A stretch of DNA of 64,000 bases from Taeniopygia guttata (taxonomy: Eukaryota > Chordata > Aves > Passeriformes > Estrildidae): NCBI RefSeq assembly GCF_048771995.1, contig NC_133024.1:377001-441000 (forward strand). Direction: 5' to 3'. Shown one piece after another: positions 27,601 through 39,600 of this stretch; within the stretch, counting starts at the first letter, position 1; every line of letters starts with the position of its first letter. Under the pieces are notes generated by a model. That model was not told where the DNA came from. It was given only the letters and a program-made list of their open reading frames with translations, and searched no databases. The position numbers and the translations under genes were made by a program.

Positions 27601-30600
27601 TCTGCAGAAAGAGATTCTTTCAGGCTAATTAAATAAATCAGCTGTAGTGGAAGCTAAGCTTTTCATAAGTGGAAGTTAGTTTTTCTGTAAGTCACTTTAA
27701 ATACCATCTTTGGGTGGATGTTGAAAATAATGCGTGGCCTTTCCTTAGTCTCTTTAACTGTTTTAATAACAAAGTAAAAACCATAAAACTATCACGTCTG
27801 TTTTTCATAAAGTTAAAAAATGAAAGGGGGGGAAATCATGCACATACTTCTCAAAAGTAAACAAATGCTTTTCGTAATAGATAAATAAAAGACACAGTGA
27901 ATGGTGATATAAAGACAAAAATCTGATGGGCAGGAGTGTTTGGTGATGGAAATGTATAAATAAGCAAAAATTAGAAAATGTAATGCACATAGTATTAAAT
28001 TATTTCTCAGGCATCTGCAAGAGCTGAGAGAAGGAATTACATATCTAGTGTCCTTATGCTTCAAGAATATTAAACACACTGATCCAGGCAGGGTTTGCTG
28101 GGCGTTTTTGTCATGCACAATGTGATCTGATAGTGTGTATGAAAGTAATTAAATGGCCTGGAAATTGGAAGAGATAGGACAATATGCTGATCTAGGCTTT
28201 GTGGACTTCAGTGACATGTAAGAAATTACTGAATATGCTAGAGATAAGATGCAAATCTAGATTAAAATGTCTATAGTTGGGTTGCCTAGGAGTTAGGTGA
28301 GGGGAAAAAAACCTGTAGTATTCTCAAGTGAGGTTTATCAGACTGTGGTGAAGATCCTAGGTATTCCTGCTGTTGCAGTTGGTTTTATGACTTGGTATGA
28401 AGTAGAGGAGCAAGTTATTGATGTTAGAGGCATGGTCAGTGCAGAGGAAGATGAGACCACTTATACAGGAAGAACTGCCTGACTTTGAGACTTGGAAGAA
28501 ATTGCCTGAAGCATCACAGAGCAAAGAGTGGAATGTGGCAGGTATTTAGAGACCAAGGCATTGGTTTGCTTCCAAGTGGCAGCATGTTAGATGGAAAATG
28601 ACTGATGAGGGAAAGGATTCCCCTAGTGAAGTGATCCTGTGCTGTGGCAGGTGACATACAACTACTAATGCCATCTCACAGAACATGGGCAAGACTTCCT
28701 CTGGGATCCAGTCACACGTAAACTTCCTTGAGGGATGAGTGCTCACCTTGGTGCAGAAGGGCTGCAGGAAGAGGGGGAGTTCACAGGAGAAGGGAAGCTA
28801 GGCTATGTTCAGCCTGCCTGACTGAAGGCAAAGATTGCTCTCTGCTGATACTTCTGGGGACTGTGCATGTGAGAGGGGAAAACCATTGGTATTACAGAAC
28901 AAGAAATTTAGCCCTGAATTTAGGAGATGTTTTTCAGCCACCAAAAAAAGGCAACATGGGAAGAAACATTTAATAAGAGTGGTGACCAGAAAAATGTAAC
29001 CAATTTCAAGGATGTGTTTGAGCTCAAGGCCAGTATTATGACATGACTTCCTACATGCTTTGGTTTTGTTCAAATTAACACTGTGATACTGGGGTTGGTT
29101 TAAAAAGCCAAGAAGTTATACAGAAACAAGAAAGGAACTAATGAACCAGTAGCATGTTTCCCATTCCTGCATCAACAAGAGATACTCAGACCATGCAGGT
29201 TGGTTCCCCAGTGCTTCTTTTTGAGTGCTCTGTGTGAGTGGTGACTGACAGAATATCCTCATTACTCTTGAAACAGGCACAAATCATGGCATTCTCGTGA
29301 CTAGTTTGATTCTAGCATCCCTGTTAGAGAGCAAAAGACAGTGTGTTTTGTTGGTATTGTTGTTACGGAAAAAATTTAGATGGCAATTTAATATTTGCAT
29401 GTAAAGTCTTAAAATTCAAGCAGCATAACTTCAGTTCTCATTCACAATCCTTGCCTTTTCTGTTTTTCAGGTTGCTATGGGACACTGGGGATGGAGTCTG
29501 GGGTGATTCCTGATTCCCACATCACATCATCATCTACTCTTGAGTGGCCTAACCAAACAGGACAAGTAAACATTTGGAAACCTGAAAATGCCAGACTAAA
29601 AAGGATTGGACCTCCTTGGGCTGCTTTTATCAATGATGAACATCAGTGGTTGCAGGTTGACTTGAATAAAGAAAAGAAAATAACAGGTAAGTGAATCTGA
29701 TGTGGCTTCTCAGCAGCATTCAAAACTTTTGGTTACTGATATCCTTTTTTCCAGTGCTGGGCCTTAGATAAAGCTCAGGTGGCACTTAATTGTCATTACA
29801 CTTAATTTACTTCCATGTTCTAGCTAATACACTGAGGAGCCTGGAGCTGAAGAGTTGTAGTTTCGTAGTAGAAGACATCTCTTCCATCAGAATTTGTTGA
29901 AGTGTTTCCTGTGGTTTTATTGGATCCTTGATTCATCCTTTTTCCTGCTCATTGTCTCCTTGGAGATGCAGATCAAAATCCAGTCAGCTCAGCCCAGTGG
30001 TACCTCTGGTGCAGGTGTACTGACTTGTGTTCTTTGGTTTTCCCTAGTGCCTGTCAAGGCTGCAGCGAATCCAGCAGCAGGGAAAGGAGCATTTCCAATG
30101 CAGTGTGAGGAGGCAGCAGACACAGGAGAACAGCTGGCAGCCTGCCCTCCACCTCCTCACTTCCAGTGGGGCTGGGCCCACAGCTGGGGACTGCAGCCCC
30201 CCAGCCAGCAGTCTCTGCTGGCCTTACTCCAGCAACAGGCCAGGCTCTGGGTCTGGCCCTGCTCCTTCACACAGGGCTGGTTTTAGCAGCCGTGCTGATG
30301 TGCAGACACAGCTGGAGGTGCTGTTTCCCTGGCTGCTCTGGATAGTTTGCTGTCCGTTCTGAGATGAGCAGCCAGCTCATGATCACCAGCTTCCGTGGAC
30401 TGCAGCCTTGCCCGTTCCAAGTAGGGAAGCACTGAGGTGTTGGCATTTTGGGTTTAATCCTTGTGAGGCCTTGACATTTCGGCTTTAATCTCCAGGGTAG
30501 CTGTGCAGCTGTTGTACCTTCAGTGCCAGTGTTAGTGTTTCCTGGTTTAATCCTTCAGAGGTGATTTGCTGTTGCTAATGGACATGTTTGTCATCTGATG

Positions 30601-33600
30601 TAAATCAAAATTAAATTGGATTTAGATGGAGTGTTTCATAGCGTCCGGGGCTTTGAGGCTATTGTGAAACGTGTTCCGCTGATCAGTTTCTGTTTGTCTC
30701 GTTCCAAAATGCCCGAGTTGGTCTCTGTACCCTCAGCTGCACACCCTGCTATCAGCAGCATGCCTTGCTGTCATTAAGCAACTTGGATTTACCAGTGGCC
30801 TTTGTTGTTGCCTCCCTGGGGACTCCTTGGATTTTGCATTACTCCTCTAATTCCTGTGCTAACCAGCTTTTCCGAAACAGCTTTGCTGTGTGAGCTGTGC
30901 TGCAGCGTCAGCTGTAGGAATCTGCAGTTCTTTCAGTGGTGCTTTTTGGTTGGCAGTACAAGAGCAGGGAAGAGCTGTGTCAGCAGCTGGAGACAGCAGT
31001 GAGCTGTGGTCAAATGAAGGGGCTGTTTCCATCAAGGAATGGGGTGGAGGGGAAGGGCTTTACAAGATTATACCATGAAAATTAAAATACAAAGTAAATA
31101 AAATAAGTTTACTAAGTTTCAGTCACTGTGGAAGACTCAGACCCTGGCACTTTGGATAAACTTCTTGAAGTCAACTGGACCAGTTAAGACTCTCTGGATT
31201 CAAGAACTGATCTGTTAATTTTTACAAAGTGGTACCAGTTTTTTGTCCTAACTGGGTGCCTCAATTTTCACAGGTATTATAACTACTGGATCAACTTTAG
31301 CAGAGCACTACTATTATGTCTCAGCCTACAGAATTTTATACAGTGATGATGCACAGAAGTGGACAGTGTACAGAGAACCTGGCATGGGTAAAGATAAGGT
31401 AAAAATACCACATGCTTTCTAGGTATATTCTAAGGAGATTTCACAGTTGTAAATACAAGTCATTTTGGTATGGTGAGAAATCATTAAATAACTTTCATTG
31501 TCAGTCGTATTTTGAATTGTAAACAGCTGATAAACTGAAGAAAATATGGTAATATGCAAATATGTAAGGATTTGAACAGTTCTAAATTTCAGATGTTATT
31601 TTTATTCTTTATTCTTTGTTATTTGTTGATTTATTATTTATTTGGGGAGACAATATTCTATACAAGAAACTTCTGTTGCTGGTGGTACGTTTTCTGGTAC
31701 TGCATCTCTTCAAGAAAAATTCTATTTATTTTAAAATAAGTTATATGTTTTAAAATTAAGCTTTATTTTCTTATCCTCTTATGGTTACAGAATAAATATT
31801 ATGGGTTGTATAATTTTTTTCTAATGTTTCTGTCAATCTTAGTTTTTAACTAAATACTGTTAAGTTTCTTATATAAGAGAACCCCCCTAGCAGAAGGAGG
31901 GGTATGTTCAGATTGCAAATGTTTTGCCACACAGGAAAGGCCCTAATGTTAGCAGCAAGATAATCTTATTTTCCCCATGTTTATAACTCTGCAATATTTA
32001 ATAGACAGTAAAAATGAGAAAATTCATGTCTTCCCAGTGGCTCAGATCAGATTTTATTAAAGAAATGACAAGATTCTTAGTAATGTGACTGGAACTATAT
32101 TTTTCTTCTTTTTCTTAAAATCCTTGGATGTACTCTATCTTGGTTCTATAGGCCTGTGGTATTAAGCACATGTAACTAACTACTAGTCTGGTAGTTTTTT
32201 AGAAACAGGTTTTAAGGATGGTCACTTTGGCTGTCCTTGGTCATGTATTTACTCTGGGTTAAGCATGTTTCAAGGGGGTATGTATCATCCTGTTGAAGTA
32301 AAAGGCTGAAGTTTGTTGAGAGATTTTTGAACACTGAACATAATTGCAGTAGGAAACTCCTGGAAGAGAGAATGAGAATTTACTGTTGGGTCTGAGCCTA
32401 CATGTGAACTAAAGTGACTGTTGTTGTGAAGTATTCAAGAAAAAAAGGGGAAAACCAGCATATTTTGCTAGTTTTGAGTGCCCTCTTCTGGCCATAAAAT
32501 AAGGTCCCAGTTATCAAGCTGCCTAGATTTAGGCTTCAGTGCGGGTTTGACAATTTTCTTTAAAAAACTTTTCAGTTATTGCCTTGAATTTGAGCACATT
32601 GTTCCTCTTGCATGCTCATGAAATGAAACAAATTGTTGAGTCTGAAATTACAGGCAATAGATCTTTCTTTGTGCTCTGTGTGTCAATAAGGGACAGGGCA
32701 TGAAGAATCATATGTACCCAGGAGCTGGCAGCTGTAGTTAAATGACAGAAAAAAATGGTTCTGTTTTTCTACATCAAAATGGCAGATTTTCTCTCTCTCT
32801 GCCGTCACTTCACTTGATACAGATTTGCTTTTGGATGCATCTGCTTGCAGGCTTCTCCCTTTTAACATGCCAGACCAGCTGGGAGGTGATAGTCCCTGTT
32901 TTTTTGAAACATGTTTGGAATTCCTAACATTTTTCAGGAGACTAGAGGCTTTTCCAAGATTTTCCTGTAGTCTTTTTTGCAAATACCTTTTAGAGATTTG
33001 GCAGTACTCAAGAAAAAGTTTTAGCTTATCATGTATTAAAAAATGAGTAAATGCTTGAATTGGGGGAAAAGGACAAATGAGAGTTGTGGTGTTGGAAAAG
33101 CTTTGTTTAACAGCACAGAGGAAAATGGAAAGAGTTTGATAATAAAAAGAATATGAGAGTGATTTCTCATTAAAAAGTTAGTGCTGTATTGAGCTCAGAA
33201 GCAAATTTTTTTAAATGCAAAATTTACGGTAACAGAAAATACAGAGCTACAGGTAAAGTTAAGTTACTTCTGTAACACGACATCAAAAGCTTGACTGATA
33301 AAAGCCTGGAGTAAAAATCTTTACTGTTAATCTTTCTTGAAGGTAATAGTTGGTGTTGATTCTTTTTGCCCTTTCTGTTACATGCTCAGCTTCAGAAACC
33401 TGATATGAGCTTCAACTTTCAGAGCTGGGCATCTGTAACATCTGCATGTGTTGTTTGGGCAGCCAGATGTGCCTTCTTTTGGTGCTGGCCTCTGGCAGGC
33501 CCAGCATGAGCAAGGATACAGTGCAACAATTCAGGCTGGGTGCATCCCCTCAGGAAGTCACCTCTCTATTTGGCTTCTCACTTGCATCCTTACCAACACA

Positions 33601-36600
33601 AAAAATTAATTGGTGAGATCTGTAGCTACAAACCTGTCATTAAAAAAAAAAGAAAGTAGTTCGGGAAAAGTGGCTGTAAATTGGAACCCAGTCTGCTGTG
33701 GGCACATGAACTTCAACTGCTTGGTGTTATTAATTTATTTCCGAAATAACATCATAGGCTTGCCCCTGCATTTACTGTGTCTTCATTTGTTGCTACTGAA
33801 TATATTTAAGAACAAGAAGCTTAAATTCAGAGCAGGGATTTGTTTGGAATTGATAGTTTCCTAGAATAATTATTTCAGGCCTCTAGGGATATTCTAGACA
33901 TTTTGTTCAAAAACTCAGCAGTGCAATACAGAAATCTCTTCTCTTGTGTATCAGGATTGAAACAGCAGTGATTTGTATTGATCAGAGATGTGCTAAGAGC
34001 TCTTGACTGCTCCATGTTATGCAGACACATTCAGCTGTTGCACAATGCAGTGCTTGTCTTTAAGAATGTGCTTTGTTGCTTACCAAGCAGTGCGAGTGCA
34101 AAGAAAACTCCTTGTAATACTGACTTTTTCAGGCATGTGCCATAATTCTGTTTTGCATTGCATCCACCATGATTTGCAGTGTCTGTATCAGTGCTTCAAA
34201 AGAAAGAAGTCATTTACTGTCATGCCAGTGGTGACCTGTGTTGCAGCAGCACCACAGATTTCCACGTGCACGTGCACGTGCAGGGCCAAAGCCCCACTGC
34301 TGTGCACTAGCATGGAGAGGCAGCTCACTTCCTACCAAAAGATATGGTGCCAAACCACTCTTCCTGAAGGAGAGGGAAGGTTGGAGTACTGGGCCAAGCT
34401 GCTGTATTGTTTTAAGCAGCTTGGGGGTGAAAAACCCATGGTTGGCTGTAAATCTGTCAGTGTGCTTACACTGAATTTCACAGGGACTCCTCTCACTGCT
34501 TTTAAACTTGAGACAGACTCGTTGTGTGTTGTCACATTTGTTGTGTGTGCAAGGATGGCAGTGAAGGACCAGCTTGAGCTTATCCCCCACACAAAGTCTG
34601 CACCCTTCTCTTGCAGAACCTCATGGCTCAGTGTGAGACTGAGGAGAGCTTTCACATTCTGAACCAAATTCTCCTATTTGTGGCTGAGCACTTATAGGCT
34701 GCAGCCACGAGAGGACAGTGTGGTTGGTTACACACTTGAGGGTGCCTCCAGTGCTTTCTAATGAATACCATCCTCAGCCAGGCTGTGCTGAACTGCTGGG
34801 CTGTGTGAAGGCACCCCTTAATTCCAGCTTGCACAGTGCCACAGCTCCTTGCTATCCATCTATATTTGAAGAGTAAGTGTAAAATACCAAGAAGGAGTTA
34901 GAATGACTCTGTGCCATGAACACGTGAGACGTGTGTAACAGCAGGCTGTACCTGGGGAGCATCAGGAGGATATCCCAATGTACCTTTACTCTGAACTGTG
35001 CATACATGTGCACACACATTTCTTTTTTTTATTTAGTTGTAAATGTAATGGGGCCAAGGGAGTGGACAAGTGCAGGCAGCAGCACTGTTCTGGGGTGAAT
35101 TCAATCCCTTGCTGTTTATTCTTCCTAACTAAAACATCAAAATTGGTAGTACTTACTCTGTTGCTGTTGTATTTGTAGAACATAATGTTTCTCTCTTTTT
35201 TTTTCCCTCTTCTAGATATTTCAAGGGAATACTGAATTGTACCAGGAAGTTCGCAATAATTTCATTCCACCTATTATTGCACGTTTTTTTAGGATTAACC
35301 CCGTAAAATGGCACCAGAAAATTGCAATGAAAGTAGAATTGCTAGGATGTCAGTTTAGTATAGGTAAGACAACTGAAAACTTTCAGCTGTGCAAGATAAG
35401 AAGTGAAACTATTAAGGTTGTAAATGAAATTACTAAGGTTAAAAGTTATATCGTGGGTATATTTTCAGTGAGTCTGAAGTACTTCTTGGCCGCACAATCC
35501 TTCTTTAGCTGGTATTTCTGAGGTTATCCAAAACTTATTACACTTACCCTGGAAAATACTGAATTTACAAAATAAGTGTGTCAAAAGATGCCAATCACTT
35601 GCTTTCCATATCATTCATTCGCGAGGGGAGAGGGTATGTGTATTTTCATTATTTAACATGAACAAAAGCTTTATAGCAAACTGTTCCAGCTGTCTTCTCC
35701 TGAAAAGGAGATATGGAAAACTAGCCCTTCAAAGAACTTACCTTATACATTCTTTTCTTCTGAAGGTCGTGCTCCTAAAATCACCTTTCCAGCACCACCT
35801 CGGAACAAGAATGATGAGAAGAATGCTGACTTTGTGGATGAATTCATTCATTCAGTGAAGACTTCTCTGCAGACAGATAAAACAACTTTCACACCTGAAA
35901 TAAAAAACACTACAGTGACTCCAAGTGTAACCAAAGGTATCCACCATTAAACAGTAGAAATGTTTGGAACTCCTTACAGTGCTTTGGCATATATTAAATA
36001 TGCTTTCTGCATTGAAATTTTCTCAAAACTTAACAAATTGCAGCAAATTATCAATATTTTATTTCTAATATTTACCAGTTATTATATACATATATGACAA
36101 AAGATGTGCAGTTGCATGCTGCATGAAGAATCAAAACCAATCTGCCAAGTAATATATGTAATATAATCGTACATACAATATATATTTTATAGATATATAA
36201 TAGTTCCATCTTCCAGAACCTGTTCAAATGGTGTTCAACTTTTAATCACTGAACCAACTTTTTCAGAAGGAGAAATTGGAACTTGGATTTCCCTTCTGAT
36301 TTAACCGGGGGAACTGATTTATTTAATACTTTCTTAGAACAAAACACCTTTGATACATCAAATCTTTTCTGGAGCAGTCTTTTTGACATGAAATTTGAAA
36401 AATGTCACCTGGCATAATCATTTTGTTTATCAAAGACAATGGTCAGAAAAGGGAGCAAAATCACTGCAGATATGGGCACTGCTGAAGTGTCCTTTGAATG
36501 GCAGGGGACGGGATCACACACAGAACCAGCACAGACTGATTGGGATTAACTGTTAAGGTACTGTGGAATTTACTTCTTAAACGAGGTTTGAACTTACATG

Positions 36601-39600
36601 GTGGCACTAAGGGATTTTCTGCATAAATAACAGAATACATTGTTGTAACAGGAAAACCATATATTAAAACAAACTGGTTGATTTTGATGAAAACCCCTGC
36701 AAAAACCACCAGCTGTGCATGCATGTAGAAGAGCCAAATGTTAATTGAATTTTGTGCTGTGGGAGCATCCAGCAGAGTAGCTTAGCTGGGATCTGGTGTG
36801 ATAGACACTAAATGTGAAAACTGTGTGCTCTACCCAAGTAATTTTCAAATCAAAAACTGATTTTTGAGAAGCTCTTTCTGTCTGACACCACTTAATTTAA
36901 TGGCTTTCAGATGTGGCATTGGCAGCAGTTCTGGTTCCAGTGCTGGTGATGGTCTTCACTACTCTGATTCTTATCTTAGTTTGTGCGTGGCATTGGAGAA
37001 ACCGGTAAATGAATAGATGGATGAAAGTGCTTTACATGAATGTTAGCCTGGTGTGTGGGAATGAAATGCTGCATGTATTGCTGTGGGAACTCTGTGGTCT
37101 GCACTTGTGGAAAGAATTGCATTCTTTCTGAGAAAAAATTCACTTGACTTGTGAGGACAAAACAGCATTTTGTAGATGTTTTCATTGGAAGCACTTTGAC
37201 TGAAAACTGGTTTCTCTGTTAGCGGCAGACTGGTGATGGCATGCCATGTTACTGGTGCTTATACATTAAATTTGAGATCCAGTTACAGCCAAGGTGATAG
37301 TTGCTGAGCATTGATTAGTGCATCTTTTGATAAGCAGACTAGTTAAAATAACCCCTCTTCTCTTTTTTTTTTTTCACAGCAAGAAAAAAACTGAGGGTAC
37401 ATATGATTTACCTTACTGGGATCGTGCAGGTAACAAAATGATTTTATGAAACCATTTGCTCAGTGTTTTTTTGTTCAATGTATATTTCAGATTGCAGTTA
37501 CAGTTTTCATTAGCTTTCATTAGTTTTCATTTAGAAGCTTTTCTAATGCTAACTGAGGGAGGCATAGCAAACTGAATTTCTTTTTTGGACCAACTTAATT
37601 GTACTGCTTCTTTCTCCAATTTATTTTTTTCAGAAATAGTAAATGTCGTGTCTCCTATTAGATCTGACCACTTCAGGGTTTTTTGTGAACAAAATAGAAA
37701 ACCTTTTAATTATATAACATGAGGGGGAAAAATAATTTATAAGGAATGTCTCTATACATTTGATAGCCATTTATTTGGTACTTTTTTGTCCTGGGAAAAA
37801 ACCTTTCATCTTAGTGTATAAGTTGGCTCAAAAGTTTTGTTTTCATTGCCCTAGTAAGCATGTGGGATTTAGGTATATCTTCCTTCCATCTAACTGTCCT
37901 GTGCCTCACAAACTTAAGATCAGACAATTGCACCAGGCAGCTCTTTGCAATGATCCTGAAACCAACCACCTGTGCCCCATGTTCAAAGGGCAGCTGCAGC
38001 ACTTGGGTTGATACTGCTGTGTGACTGTGCTTCACTTCTCTGGCCTCTGTTGAAAACTTGCACACCAGTGTCTGCTCACTGGTAATCTTAAGTATGTTTT
38101 GCCCTTTGGAAAATGAACCTTTCTAATCACTTTCATTTGCTAAATGTCTGTTTCTGATAGCTCACAGCTCTGACATCTTAGGCTGTTACTCAAAAGAGTG
38201 ATAATTTAATTCTTTTACCTGCTTCAGCAAAATACAAGCTGTGCTGAAAAATATTTTAGTAGCTTAAAACACAGTACATATGCAATCTTGGGTGGTTTAT
38301 TTTGCTTTTTTTAAATCCATGTGAAGGATGGTGGAAAGGGATGAAGCAGTTTTTCCCAACCAAATCAGCAGAACATGAAGAAACTCCTGTACGCTACAGC
38401 AGCAGTGAAATCAGTCACCTAAGAGCAAGAGAAATCCCAACAATGTTGCAAACAGAGTCTGCAGGTACTTTGTGGGCCATGTTTTATATATATGTATGTA
38501 TATATGTATATGAATGATATCCCAAAAAATGTCAGGAATCTTTTTGGAAAGAATTTGGCTACATTTAGTTATTTCCTGGTTTTGGAGGGTACAGAGGAGA
38601 AATGAGTAGTTCTGTGGGTAGGCATATCTCTTAATATGCAGGTTTCTTCGTGTCTGTTCTCTCATTTCATGTGCTATAGATAGACACTTGCCCAAGTTAA
38701 TGCAGTAACTGAAAGGTTCTTTGTTTTTAAACCTCGTGAAGGGTGAAAGAATTCTTCTGGTTATATTTTCATGCACTGGAAATTATTTCATCATAGTATT
38801 TTTATGCACAAATTGGAAATGTGGCATTTGATTCCCCACCCTCACTTATATGGTTAAATCATACTTGGGACCTGGAAGAGGAGGGTTTATGGATAGTGGC
38901 ACATGCCCTTTCCATGGTGAGCCAGGCGTGGGAGGAGGGTGACTGACTGTGCCTTTGGTTCTGCGCTTACCTGCTGATGGCAGAATTGGGCAGATGTGCA
39001 GGAATTACAGCTTCACTGCAGGCAGAATTAGTTTTCTTGTTTGGCTGCTTGTCTGTGTTTACCCAGATAGTCAGGCTTTTTTTACCTCCAGCTTTTGTAA
39101 CTCGGATTATCTGTTCAGCTAAAACATCTCAGACTACATGCAGGCTTCCCCTCTCAAAGGGCAAACTCTCTACCCCACGGACCACTTTTCATCCAGATCC
39201 AGGCAGAATAATTTAATTTAAATCTAATGTAAATAGAAGAAGATTTCAGTCAGCTACATTTTCAGGGAGATTTGCAGCATGGGAAGTTGCAGCCCACCTG
39301 GGAAGAAGCATAAACCTGAGAAGTGGGGATGTTTTGGTTTTGGCTGTCTCAATGGCTTTACCTATTGGGTGGAAAGGAATCCTTTTCCAAAGCTTTGGCG
39401 GTGCAGTGGTGGACAGAGATGGAACACTGGTTTGATGTAGGATAGTGATCTCTGGGAGACTATTGACAGGTTGTATTTAATGTGATGCCGCTGTAAAACT
39501 ACCCAGTAAGTGTGTTTGTGTTTTGTTTTGTTGGTGCCTGTAACACAGAATATGCTCAGCCCCTAGTAGGGGGAATTGTGGGCACGCTTCACCAGAGGTC

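Noticed and set aside
29894-30362. GC-richer open frames in DCBLD2 intron 8
   Set aside because: Low-complexity Gln/Ser/Pro-rich translations with no conserved motif; not bounded by convincing splice sites.
34003-34662. 219-codon + strand open frame in DCBLD2 intron 9
   Set aside because: No recognisable domain, irregular composition and equally long frames on the opposite strand; a chance open frame in an intron.
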